Of a DNA stretch of 35,637 nucleotides, positions 7,259 to 14,709 are shown one piece after another; position 1 is the stretch's first letter; each line of letters opens with the position of its first letter. A program made the translations under genes and the position numbers. Location of the stretch: contig JARLGM010000058.1 of assembly GCA_031292755.1 (NCBI GenBank), positions 1-35,637 on the forward strand, read 5' to 3'. The notes beneath the pieces were generated by a model. That model searched no databases. It was given only the letters and a program-made list of their open reading frames with translations, and had not been told where the DNA came from. The DNA comes from Candidatus Sulfopaludibacter sp. GTDB lineage: Bacteria; Acidobacteriota; Terriglobia; Bryobacterales; Bryobacteraceae.

Positions 7259-8764
7259 ATGTCGCGAAAAGCCATTCGTAATGTCGTAGTCCTGGGGAGC
7301 GTCGCGGTCTTTCTGGTGGCCACCGGCTGCCGCAAAAAAGCCTACGAGAATCCCATCACGAAAGACACGCAACAGCCCGACAAGGTGCTGTTTGACACCG
7401 CCATCGACGATATCGAGCATGGCCGGTATGAGCGCGCGCGTCTGACTCTCCAGACGTTGATGAATACCTACGACACCAGCGAGTATCTGGCCAAGGCCAA
7501 GCTCGCCGTGGCCGACAGTTGGTTCCGCGAAGGCGGCGCCCACGGGTTTGCGCAGGCCGAAGCCGAATACAAGGATTTCATTCTGTTCTATCCGCAGATG
7601 GAAGAGGCCGCCGAAGCGCAGAGCAAGGTCTGCAAGATGGAATTCCAGCAGATGGACAAGAGCGATCGCGACCCCCTGCACGCCTACCGGGCCCAGGAAG
7701 AGTGCAAGCAGGTGGTGCTGCAATTCCCGAACAGCAAGTTCGCTCCCCAGGCGCTCCAGTACATGCGCGACGTCCAGGAGGTGCTGGCGGACGAAGAGTA
7801 TAAGGTGGGTACTTTCTACGCTACCAAGGGCAGTTTCCCGGCCTCCGCCAATCGCTTGCAGGCGCTGACCGACCAGTATCCGCTGTACAGCAACGCCGCC
7901 GATGCGCTTTGGCTGCAAGGCATGGCTTACCAGCGCATGGGCGACAACTTCGAAAATCAGCAGGCGGCGGCCTACACCAAGCTCGTCCGGGAATACCCGC
8001 TGAGCACCCACGTGGGTGATGCGACTTCCCGGTTGAAGGCCATGGGCCGTCCGGTTCCCGAAGCCGATCCGGTGGCATATGCCCGCGCCAAGCATGAATT
8101 GGACAACCGGCAGAAGCGCGGTTTCCTCAGCAAAGCCTGGGAGCCGTTCAGTTCGCATCCCGACCTGTCCGGTTCCTCCAAAGCGGGCAGTCCTACCATG
8201 GATAGCTTTCATCCGACGATTCCAGCCAGTGTTCCGGGGGTTGCGGCCGGAGCAGCGGGCACCAGTGCCAATCCGGCTCCCACCGGTGTGGAATCGAACG
8301 TCACCGGTACCATGGTCAACAACACGTCGCTGATCGATAAAGCGCCCAATGAATTACCCGGTGCCACTGGCGGCACGGGAGCCACCGGCACTGCCGCCGG
8401 CATGGCCACCGCAGTCACCGCCGGAACGGCCGCCGCAACGCCCGCCACCGCAACGCCGGCCGCCGGAACGCCTGCCGCGGCGCCTGCCGACCCCACCGCG
8501 CCCAAGGCGCCGAATCCGAATGCCCCGCTGCCGATGAATCACACCGGCACCGCCAAACCGCTCTCCCTCGCCCAGCAGCAAAAGGCTATCGCCAGGCAGC
8601 AGGAGTTGGCGAAGAAGGCCCAGGGCAAGGCCAAGAAGGCTCAGGACGAGGCGGAGAAGAAGAAGCAGCAGGACGCGGCAAAGGCAGGCAAAAAGAAGAA
8701 AGACCAGAAACCGGCCGACTCGCAGACCCCCACCGCCCAGACGCCGCAGACCTCCAAGCAATGA
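7259..8764 (+). CDS. bamD: BamD-like outer membrane assembly lipoprotein with long Ala/Pro/Lys tail
   Basis: The N-terminus is a lipoprotein signal with lipobox LVATGC, so Cys24 would be lipidated. Residues 40-275 are TPR-like helical repeats in the style of BamD/YfiO, including DTAIDDIEHGRYERARLTLQ, AEAEYKDFILFYPQ and YTKLVREYPLSTHVGDA. BamD recruits BamA-bound outer membrane proteins during insertion. Unlike the ~245-residue E. coli protein, this one has a further ~220 residues. They consist of a Gly/Ala/Thr/Pro low-complexity stretch (about 315-430) and a Lys/Gln/Ala-rich segment (about 440-490) that may form a coiled coil. The tail looks disordered and periplasmic. The stop overlaps the next start as ATGA. 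Confidence 0.8.
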   Translation: MSRKAIRNVVVLGSVAVFLVATGCRKKAYENPITKDTQQPDKVLFDTAIDDIEHGRYERARLTLQTLMNTYDTSEYLAKAKLAVADSWFREGGAHGFAQAEAEYKDFILFYPQMEEAAEAQSKVCKMEFQQMDKSDRDPLHAYRAQEECKQVVLQFPNSKFAPQALQYMRDVQEVLADEEYKVGTFYATKGSFPASANRLQALTDQYPLYSNAADALWLQGMAYQRMGDNFENQQAAAYTKLVREYPLSTHVGDATSRLKAMGRPVPEADPVAYARAKHELDNRQKRGFLSKAWEPFSSHPDLSGSSKAGSPTMDSFHPTIPASVPGVAAGAAGTSANPAPTGVESNVTGTMVNNTSLIDKAPNELPGATGGTGATGTAAGMATAVTAGTAAATPATATPAAGTPAAAPADPTAPKAPNPNAPLPMNHTGTAKPLSLAQQQKAIARQQELAKKAQGKAKKAQDEAEKKKQQDAAKAGKKKKDQKPADSQTPTAQTPQTSKQ

Positions 8765-9573
8765 GCCGCCTCCTGCTGGTGGACGACAGCCCGCACGCGC
8801 AGCGAATGGGGGAGCGCATCCTCAGCGACGAAGGATACGAAGTAGTCACGGTGAGCAATGCCGACGCGGCACTGGTGCGCCTGGAAGATGTGGACCCGGA
8901 CGTGGTGCTGGCCGATACCGTGATGCCCGGACGCACCGGCTACGATATCTGCCAGTACGTCAAGATGAGCCCGCGCCACCGTCACGTGGGCGTGATTCTG
9001 ACCGCCGGTGTGCTGGAACCGTTTGACGAAGCCCAGATCCAACACGCCCAGGCGGATGGCACCCTCAAGAAGCCTTTCGAGGCCAGCGCCCTTTTAGCCG
9101 CCGTGAAGCCCCTGGCCGAGGAAGCCTTCCGCTTGCGCGCGGAAAGTGCACTGGGTGGAGGGCCGACAGGCGGACCGCCCGCAGCGGGCAAGCCCGTGGC
9201 GCCGGTAGCGCCGTTTATCGCCGTGGTCGATGCCGAGCAAGTCCGCGCGGCGGTGACGGTGGCGCTGGACGCCTCCATGGAAGCCATGGTCGATGAGATC
9301 GCCCGCCGCGTGCTGGAAGCTCTCAATACCAATAAGGGACAGGGCGGAGACCGCCAGCCGGCTCCCAAAGATTCGCCCGGCGCCGCTCCCCATTTTGCCG
9401 AAACCCCGCTGGCGCCTGCCGCGCCCGCATCGCCATCCTCCTTTGCTCCCCCGGCCGAGCCGGTCCGGCGCGTGAGCCCCTTACGGCTGCGTTCCGGTTC
9501 TATACTCGGATTAGAGATCAGCCGCCCGGAAGAGCCCGGCCCCGGCCCCGATCCCGATCCGGACCCTCAATAA
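8761..9573 (+). CDS. Response regulator: CheY-like receiver with Pro/Ala-rich tail
   Basis: Residues 1-120 form a receiver domain. Asp8 and Asp9 make the acidic pocket, Asp52 in LADTVMPGRTG is the phosphoacceptor, Thr81 in VILTAG is the switch residue, and Lys103/104 precede PFE. After a helix at about 150-190 (VDAEQVRAAVTVALDASMEA) the rest is Pro/Ala-rich and ends in repeated DP dipeptides. No DNA-binding or enzymatic output domain is seen, so it probably acts by protein contact. Receiver proteins of this layout occur in delta-proteobacterial and acidobacterial motility systems, but no motility genes are adjacent here. ATGA overlap with bamD implies coupling. A partner histidine kinase is not in the window. 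Confidence 0.75.
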   Translation: MSRLLLVDDSPHAQRMGERILSDEGYEVVTVSNADAALVRLEDVDPDVVLADTVMPGRTGYDICQYVKMSPRHRHVGVILTAGVLEPFDEAQIQHAQADGTLKKPFEASALLAAVKPLAEEAFRLRAESALGGGPTGGPPAAGKPVAPVAPFIAVVDAEQVRAAVTVALDASMEAMVDEIARRVLEALNTNKGQGGDRQPAPKDSPGAAPHFAETPLAPAAPASPSSFAPPAEPVRRVSPLRLRSGSILGLEISRPEEPGPGPDPDPDPQ

Positions 9574-9579
9574 AAACGT

Positions 9580-10080
9580 ATGCCCGACAACAGCTTCGAC
9601 GTAGTTTCCAAGATTGAACTGCCGGAAGTGCACAACGCCGTGCAGCAGGCGTTGAAGGAGATCCATCAGCGCTTCGACCTGAAGGACTCCCACTCCAATA
9701 TCGAGATGAACGAGAAGGACAAGAAGCTGGTCCTCACCAGCGCCGACGAGTTCAAGCTCCGAGCCATCACCGATATTCTGCAAGGCAAGCTGGTCAAGCG
9801 CCAGGTGCCTTTGAAAGGCCTGACCTACGGCCCCATCGTTCCCGCCGCCGGTTCCACGGTGAAGCAGGAGGTGACGCTGCAGCAGGGCATCGCCATCGAA
9901 AAAGCGCGCGAAATCGTCAAGACTATCAAGGACAGTAAACTCAAAGTACAGGCCTCCATCCAGGGCGATTTCATCCGCGTCGCCGGCAAAGACCGCGACA
10001 CTCTGCAAAGCGCGATCAAACTGCTGCGCGATGCCGATTTCGGCATCGACATGCAGTTCATCAATTACCGAACCAACTAG
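9580..10080 (+). CDS. yajQ: YajQ-family (DUF520) nucleotide-binding protein
   Basis: The 166-residue protein matches the YajQ family along its whole length. Conserved segments include SFDVVSKIELPEVHNAV at the N-terminus, RFDLKDS, the central LTYGPIVPAAG, IAKEIVK-like IEKAREIVKTIKDSKLKVQ, and the ending DFGIDMQFINYR. YajQ has two ferredoxin-like folds. Some members, such as XC_3703 of Xanthomonas, bind cyclic di-GMP and act with a transcription regulator. Whether this one binds cyclic di-GMP is not shown by sequence. It follows the response regulator by 6 bases, and its stop overlaps the next start by one base (TAGTG). Confidence 0.9.
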   Translation: MPDNSFDVVSKIELPEVHNAVQQALKEIHQRFDLKDSHSNIEMNEKDKKLVLTSADEFKLRAITDILQGKLVKRQVPLKGLTYGPIVPAAGSTVKQEVTLQQGIAIEKAREIVKTIKDSKLKVQASIQGDFIRVAGKDRDTLQSAIKLLRDADFGIDMQFINYRTN

Positions 10081-10733
10081 TGCCGCGCCGAATTGAATCG
10101 CACTCGCTGTCCGGTCCCGCGGGACAGCTCGAGGCTTTGCTGGAAGAGCCGGAAGACCGGGCTCCGCTGTTTGCCGCGGTGGCCTGCCATCCGCACCCGC
10201 TATACGGCGGCACCATGCACAACAAGGTGGTCTACCGTCTGGCTCGCGGTTTGCGCCGCGCCGGAGCCGTGGTGCTGCGCTTCAACTTTCGCGGCGTGGG
10301 CGGCAGCGAGGGCACTCATGCGCATCTTGCCGGCGAAATCGAAGATGCCCGCGCCGCCCTGGCGTGGCTGCGCGCGCGCTATCCTGCCCTGCCCTTCGCG
10401 CTGGCCGGCTTCTCCTTCGGCTCGCGCGTCATCACGCGCCTGGGATGCCAGGCGGATGGCGCGCTGTTTCTGATGGCGCTCGGCTTTCCCACCAGCATGG
10501 GCGAAGCCGGTTACCTGGAGCAATGCGCCGCGCCACGCATTTTCATTCAGAGCACGCAAGATCAGTTCGCCCCGCGACCCGCGATGGAAGCGCTGTACCA
10601 GCGGCTGCCCGAGCCGAAAATGCTGCGCTGGGTGGAAGCCGCCGACCACTTTTTCGCCGGCGCGCTGGATGCACTGGAAGAACAGGTACACCAAACGGCT
10701 GCTGGATTCGGCACGCTAACTGTGCCATCCTGA
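10080..10733 (+). CDS. Cytoplasmic alpha/beta hydrolase
   Basis: The 217-residue hydrolase has no signal peptide. The fold markers are CHPHPLYGGTMHNKVV (about 36-51, the HPHPxxGGxMxxxV signature of a widespread small-hydrolase family), LRFNFRGVGGSEG, and the nucleophile elbow GFSFGSR. A candidate acid is Asp in STQDQF, and the base is His in AADHFF near residue 188. The family resembles dienelactone-hydrolase-like and YheT/CocE-like esterases; the natural substrate is unknown. The start is GTG, sharing its G with the yajQ stop. It sits 9 bases before tdk in the same run. Confidence 0.8.
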   Translation: MPRRIESHSLSGPAGQLEALLEEPEDRAPLFAAVACHPHPLYGGTMHNKVVYRLARGLRRAGAVVLRFNFRGVGGSEGTHAHLAGEIEDARAALAWLRARYPALPFALAGFSFGSRVITRLGCQADGALFLMALGFPTSMGEAGYLEQCAAPRIFIQSTQDQFAPRPAMEALYQRLPEPKMLRWVEAADHFFAGALDALEEQVHQTAAGFGTLTVPS

Positions 10734-10742
10734 ACGGTTCCT

Positions 10743-11351
10743 ATGGACATTATCACCGGCAATGTCGGCTGGATTGAAGTCATCTGCGGGCCCATGTTTT
10801 CGGGCAAAAGTGAAGAGCTGATCCGGCGCCTGCGCAGGGCCATGATCGCGCGCAAACGGGTGGAGGTTTTCAAACCCACCATCGACGACCGTTATTCCAA
10901 CGACGAAATCGTCTCGCACGGCGACCTGCGCATGAAGTCGCAGGTGGTGGCCAGCGCCGCCGAGATTGTCGGCCGCATCGATTGGCGGTCGGAAGTGGTC
11001 GGCGTCGATGAGGGCAACTTCATGGGCCCGGAACTGGTGGAAGTGGCGCAGCGCCTGGCCGATAGCGGCAAGCAGGTGATTATCGCCGGCCTGGATACCG
11101 ATTACCTGGGCCGTCCTTTCGCCCCCATTCCGGACCTGCTGGCCCACGCCGAATCCATCACCAAGACCCTGGCCATCTGCGTCCGCTGCGGTAATCCCGC
11201 GAAACATACTCAACGCCTCCGCGGCAGCGACGACCTGATTGTAGTAGGCGCCTCCGACATGTACGAGGCCCGCTGCCGCCGCTGCTTCGAGCCGGGAATC
11301 CCCAAGCAGACTGAACTCGAATTCGTCAAAGCCAAGCGTCAGGAAAAATAG
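10743..11351 (+). CDS. tdk: Thymidine kinase (type II, TK1-like)
   Basis: It phosphorylates thymidine to dTMP with ATP in the salvage pathway. The P-loop is [11 protein letters not shown] at about 18-28. The family Zn-binding cysteines appear as CVRCG and later CRRC. The lasso-loop and substrate region [10 protein letters not shown] matches the usual GxxxxYxxxC pattern. The Walker B/catalytic stretch reads VDEGNFMG where most members have DEAQFF or DEGQFF; the general base Glu is retained but Gln is replaced by Asn and the second Phe by Met. At 202 residues the length is normal. It ends the plus-strand run and faces the convergent MFS gene across repeat copy 2. Confidence 0.92.
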   Translation: MDIITGNVGWIEVICGPMFSGKSEELIRRLRRAMIARKRVEVFKPTIDDRYSNDEIVSHGDLRMKSQVVASAAEIVGRIDWRSEVVGVDEGNFMGPELVEVAQRLADSGKQVIIAGLDTDYLGRPFAPIPDLLAHAESITKTLAICVRCGNPAKHTQRLRGSDDLIVVGASDMYEARCRRCFEPGIPKQTELEFVKAKRQEK

Positions 11352-11363
11352 TTGTTCCCTTAT

Positions 11364-11459
11364 CGCGGAGGCGCGGAGACACGGAGGAAGACGCGGAGGA
11401 GAAAACTTCACTTTTGCTTCTCCGCGTGTTCCTCAGCGACTCAGCGTCTCCGCGATGAG
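11364..11459. repeat. Dispersed imperfect-palindrome repeat, copy 2
   Basis: This is the longest copy and fills the gap between the convergent tdk and MFS genes. The left arm is CGCGGAGGCGCGGAGACACG. The middle holds a GCGGAGGAG / CTTCTCCGC pair. The right arm ends GACTCAGCGTCTCCGCG, then ATGAG and CTTCAG. It may work as a bidirectional terminator or transcript-end stabiliser, since both flanking genes end here; that function is inferred from position. Confidence 0.6.
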
Positions 11460-11468
11460 CTTCAGACC

Positions 11469-12692
11469 TCAGATTTTATCGATCTCCCGCAGCGCCGGGA
11501 ACAACTTCGACCATAACGCCACGACCGCCACGGTGCCGATGCCCCCCAGCACAACAGCCGGGACGGTGCCGAACCACTGCGCGGTGAGACCGCTTTCGAA
11601 TTGGCCGACTTCGTTGGACGCCCCCACAAACAGCATGTTCACCGCGCTCACCCGCCCGCGCATTTCGTCGGGAGTGTGGAGTTGCACCATGGTGTGGCGC
11701 ACGATCACGCTGACCATGTCGCACGCCCCCACCAGAACCAGCGCCGCCAGGGACAGGGGCACGCTGCGGGAAAGTCCGAAGACCACGGTGAATACGCCGA
11801 AGCCCACCACGCACCACAGCATGGCGACACCGGCGTGACGGCGCAGCGGCCAGTGCGCCACCGCAATCGAGGTCACCAGCGCGCCAAGGCCCGGTGCGCC
11901 GCGCAGAATCCCGAGGCCCGTCGTGCCAACCTTCAGAATCTCCCTGGCGTACACCGGTAACAGCGCCACCGCGCCACCCAGCAGCACCGCGAACAGATCC
12001 AGCGAGATCGCGCCCAGGATCAATTTGTTGCGCCAGATGTAGCGTAAGCCGCCCAGCACCATCTCCGCGGTGGCGGCCTTGCGCGGACGCTCCACGCGCG
12101 GAATGCGCAGGCGCGAAACCAGCGCCAGGCCCGCCAGGGTGCACGCCGCCGAACAGCCATACACGGGCATGGGATTTCCGGTGAACCCGTACAGTAAGCC
12201 GCCGATCGTTGGCCCCAGAATGGTGGCGCTCATGAACACGCTCGAGCTCCACGCCACTGCGTTTTGAAAATGCTCTTCCGGCACCAGCAGCGGCAGAAAT
12301 GCCTGGCCCGCCGGTCCATTGAACGCCCGCACCACGCCGTTGCCCAGCAGCACCGCGTAGATGGGCCATGCCGCGGCAACCCCGCGACCTGTCAGGGCCA
12401 GCAGGGCCAGCGAGCACAGAACGAACGCCAGGTAGCACGTCTGTAGAATGCGCTGCCGAGGAACGCGATCGGCCGTATGCCCCGCCACCAGAAACAGGAA
12501 TACTCCCGGGAGGAATTGCGCCAGCCCCACCAATCCCAGATCCAATGGGCGATTGGTGAGGCCATACACCTGCCAGCCCACCGCCACGGCCTGCATCTCC
12601 GTAGCGGACGTGATCAGGAATCGCGCGGTCATGAAATAGCGGAAGTTGGGAAATTGGAAAGCGACGCGCCCAGGCACTGCTTCAATTATCAC
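11469..12692 (-). CDS. MFS efflux transporter (EntS / MFS_3 type)
   Basis: This is a ~407-residue inner membrane transporter with about 10-12 hydrophobic helices. Major facilitator signatures are the A-like loop GHTADRVPRQRIL after helix 2, the sequence NGPAGQAFLPLLVP in the cytoplasmic loop, and the second-half loop HTPDEMRGRVSAVNMLF. These match the enterobactin-exporter-like MFS_3 branch, which exports siderophores or drugs by proton antiport; the substrate here is unknown. I chose the GTG at 12692 because AGGAGG (12706-12711 on this strand) precedes it. Extending to 12803 adds a Gly-rich stretch unlike a transporter N-terminus and runs through the Shine-Dalgarno sequence. There is no siderophore pathway nearby. 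Confidence 0.82.
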   Translation of the reverse strand: MIIEAVPGRVAFQFPNFRYFMTARFLITSATEMQAVAVGWQVYGLTNRPLDLGLVGLAQFLPGVFLFLVAGHTADRVPRQRILQTCYLAFVLCSLALLALTGRGVAAAWPIYAVLLGNGVVRAFNGPAGQAFLPLLVPEEHFQNAVAWSSSVFMSATILGPTIGGLLYGFTGNPMPVYGCSAACTLAGLALVSRLRIPRVERPRKAATAEMVLGGLRYIWRNKLILGAISLDLFAVLLGGAVALLPVYAREILKVGTTGLGILRGAPGLGALVTSIAVAHWPLRRHAGVAMLWCVVGFGVFTVVFGLSRSVPLSLAALVLVGACDMVSVIVRHTMVQLHTPDEMRGRVSAVNMLFVGASNEVGQFESGLTAQWFGTVPAVVLGGIGTVAVVALWSKLFPALREIDKI

Positions 12693-12791
12693 CCGGCCAG
12701 ACCCGCCTCCTGTCCCGACAGTATAGCCTTGCGGGACCCGCCATCGCACAATGGAATCAAGCGAGAGAAGCGCATTTTGGTCTGGAACAAT

Positions 12792-12823
12792 GGGAGCGGT
12801 CACCTGGATGGGTGGCCGCTCCC
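12792..12823 (+). terminator. GC-rich 13-bp hairpin with U-rich tail in the VWA gene leader
   Basis: GGGAGCGGTCACC pairs with GGTGGCCGCTCCC around a 6-base loop (one G-U pair). GATTCTTTT follows, as in an intrinsic terminator read on the plus strand. It ends 17 bases before the VWA start codon and no plus-strand gene ends just upstream. It could act as an attenuator, an mRNA stabiliser, or a barrier to read-through from tdk. Confidence 0.5.
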
Positions 12824-12840
12824 GATTCTTTTATGGCAGA

Positions 12841-13755
12841 ATGTCGCCAGTGCGCCTTTCCCTGATTTCTTTGCTTTTGTGCGTGCCGGCGGTAGTACCC
12901 GCGGCTCAGGATCCTGTTTTTCGCACCGGAGTCTCCCTGGTTCGCATCGACGCGCAAGCCACCGACGGCGCCGGGCTGATCGACGGTCTGGGCAAAGACG
13001 ATTTCCTGGCACGCGACAACGGCGTCGCCCAATCCATTCTTTACATTTCGCAGGATGAGGATCCGCTGGACCTCATGCTGCTCTTCGATGTCAGCGGCAG
13101 CATGCTGCCCGCGGTGCGCCGCCTTGCCGTTTCGGCCCACACCGCGCTCTCCGAACTGCGCAAAGGCGACCGCGTCGCGGTGGCCGATTTCAATACCAGC
13201 GCGGGACTATTGGCGCCTTTCAACAGCAATCTCGACGAGGTGGTACAGAAGGTGGGCGATATTGTGGACGTGCGTTTCGGCGGTGGCACGTTCATCCTGA
13301 AAGCGCTCGACGACGCGGCAAAGTATTTTTCGCACAACGCCGACGAGCACCGGCGCCATGCCATCCTGATCTTCACCGACGATGAAGGCCAGTGCTCCGC
13401 CAGCGAGAAGAAGGTGGTGGATCGCCTGTGGCAGTCGGATATTCTGGTCTGCGGCCTGATTGTTCCCACCATGCCCATGGTCGGCACGGGCTTCCCCACC
13501 CTCGGCTCGTGCGAGAGCATGCGGGGCACGGCCGAAAAAACCGGCGGCGAGACGGTCAACGCCAACGATCCCGGACATGCCTTTCGCGAGATGGTGCGGC
13601 GGATGCGCAGACGGTACAGCATCTACTACGCTATGCCGGCGGCCAAGGCGGGTTCGGCGCGCAAGGTGACGGTGGAACTCGCGGGCGCCGCCAAGGCGCG
13701 GTATCCCAACGGACTCGTGCTGGCGCGCAAGGGCTATCTGATCCCCAAAAAGTAA
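12841..13755 (+). CDS. Secreted VWFA-related domain protein
   Basis: The 304-residue product begins with a signal peptide (MSPVRLSLISLLLCVPAVVPAAQ). A short beta-rich region follows with the VRIDAQATDGAGLIDGLGKDDF pattern that is common in acidobacterial VWFA-related proteins. A von Willebrand A domain comes next. Its metal-ion-dependent adhesion site is DVSGS (83-87), with a Thr near GGGTFI and an Asp in IFTDDEG completing it. The family probably mediates metal-dependent protein contact outside the cytoplasm; no ligand is known. In-frame sequence upstream of 12841 crosses the hairpin leader and lacks signal-peptide character, so the ATG at 12841 is preferred. It is convergent with the HxlR gene, 8 bases apart. 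Confidence 0.82.
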   Translation: MSPVRLSLISLLLCVPAVVPAAQDPVFRTGVSLVRIDAQATDGAGLIDGLGKDDFLARDNGVAQSILYISQDEDPLDLMLLFDVSGSMLPAVRRLAVSAHTALSELRKGDRVAVADFNTSAGLLAPFNSNLDEVVQKVGDIVDVRFGGGTFILKALDDAAKYFSHNADEHRRHAILIFTDDEGQCSASEKKVVDRLWQSDILVCGLIVPTMPMVGTGFPTLGSCESMRGTAEKTGGETVNANDPGHAFREMVRRMRRRYSIYYAMPAAKAGSARKVTVELAGAAKARYPNGLVLARKGYLIPKK

Positions 13756-13763
13756 GCCGGCCG

Positions 13764-14123
13764 CTACTGTGAGTTCGCCGCTTTCCCTTTCGCCAGTCTG
13801 GAAGCATGCTTTTCAGCCCAGGCGCCCAGGGCGAGAATCGGCTCGTGCAGCGAGCGCCCCAGCGGCGTAAGCGAATACTCCACGCGCAACGGTACTTCCG
13901 CGTACACTTTCCGCTTCACCACGCCCATCTGTTCGAAACGCTTGAGAGTGCGGGAGAGTTCGCGGTGGGTGACGCGGCCGACGGATTTGTTCAAATCGCC
14001 GAAGCGCACCGGCCCGCCGGCCAGCAACAGGTTGTAAATCACGGGCAGCGCCCATTTGGAAGCGATCAGCGCGATCAGGCGCGTCATCGGACATTCTTCT
14101 TCGCCGGATTCGGATTTACCCAT
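13764..14123 (-). CDS. HxlR-family winged-helix transcription regulator
   Basis: The 119-residue product is a typical MarR-like HxlR regulator. It shows the N-terminal conserved Cys in EECPMTRLIALIASKW (Cys11, which senses redox or electrophiles in several family members), then the winged helix with FGDLNKSVGRVTHRELSRTL (recognition helix), the wing VYAEVPLRVEYSLTPLGRSL, and a C-terminal dimer helix. I start at the ATG at 14121-14123; an upstream in-frame ATG would run through the shared promoter and into the YceI gene. It diverges from yceI over about 50 bases, a common arrangement in which HxlR controls its neighbour and itself. Confidence 0.85.
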   Translation of the reverse strand: MGKSESGEEECPMTRLIALIASKWALPVIYNLLLAGGPVRFGDLNKSVGRVTHRELSRTLKRFEQMGVVKRKVYAEVPLRVEYSLTPLGRSLHEPILALGAWAEKHASRLAKGKAANSQ

Positions 14124-14129
14124 AGTTTT

Positions 14130-14165
14130 CCGTGGTATGTATTGTATACTAGGTATGGAAAGGAT
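14130..14165. promoter_or_regulatory. Divergent HxlR/YceI promoter with likely HxlR operator
   Basis: The AT-rich core GGTATGTATTGTATACTAGG contains GTATAC and near-repeats of GTAT/ATAC in both directions. On the plus strand TATACT (14145-14150) can serve as the -10 for yceI; on the minus strand TACAAT overlaps it and can serve hxlR. HxlR regulators often bind GTAT/ATAC-type palindromes, so a dimer here would block both promoters. Binding is inferred. Confidence 0.45.
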
Positions 14166-14175
14166 CAGTACCCCC

Positions 14176-14706
14176 ATGGCGCAAGAAAAGTGGAATTTCG
14201 ACACCGTTCACTCTCATGTTGGATTTTCCGTCCGGCATCTGATGATTTCCAAGGTCACTGGCCATTTTAAGGTATGGTCGGGCACGCTGGTTACCGATGA
14301 GGCCGATCCCGCGGGTTCCAGCGTTGAAGTGGAAATCGACGCGGCCAGCATCGATACCAAGGAACCGAAGCGCGACGAGCACCTGCGATCCGCCGATTTT
14401 CTGGATGCGGCCAATTACCCCAAGATCGCTTTCAAGAGCACGAAAGTGACCAAGGCGGACGATGACCGGTACGACGTGACCGGAACGCTGACCATCCGCG
14501 GCGTGTCGAAGGAAGTCGTGCTCGACACTGAATTCGCAGGGCGCCAGAAGGACCCGTGGGGCGGCGAGCGTGCCGGCTTTTCGGCAAAAACGACGATCAA
14601 CCGGCAGGAATTCGGACTGGCATTCAACATGCCCCTGGAAGGCGGCGGCGTGATGGTGGGAGACAAGGTCGCCATCACGCTCGAAATCGAAGCGGTGAAA
14701 GCTTAA
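14176..14706 (+). CDS. yceI: YceI-family lipocalin-like protein (cytoplasmic form)
   Basis: The 176-residue product follows the YceI pattern: the N-terminal WNFDTVHSHVGFSVRHLMIS, GHF, the central IDAASIDTKEPKRDEHLRSA and DFLDAANYPKIAFKST, then GTLTIRGVSKEVVLD and RAGFSAKTTINRQEFGL. YceI proteins form an extended beta-barrel that holds an isoprenoid-type lipid. E. coli YceI is periplasmic, but no signal peptide is present here, so it is probably cytoplasmic. I use the ATG at 14176, preceded by GGAAAGGA about 10 nt upstream; an ATG at 14155 is possible. It ends 3 bases from the convergent response regulator gene. Confidence 0.88.
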   Translation: MAQEKWNFDTVHSHVGFSVRHLMISKVTGHFKVWSGTLVTDEADPAGSSVEVEIDAASIDTKEPKRDEHLRSADFLDAANYPKIAFKSTKVTKADDDRYDVTGTLTIRGVSKEVVLDTEFAGRQKDPWGGERAGFSAKTTINRQEFGLAFNMPLEGGGVMVGDKVAITLEIEAVKA

Positions 14707-14709
14707 ATT

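Noticed and set aside
12693..12803. An upstream extension of the MFS protein on the minus strand.
   Set aside because: It adds Gly-rich sequence unlike a transporter N-terminus and would bury the AGGAGG before the GTG at 12692.
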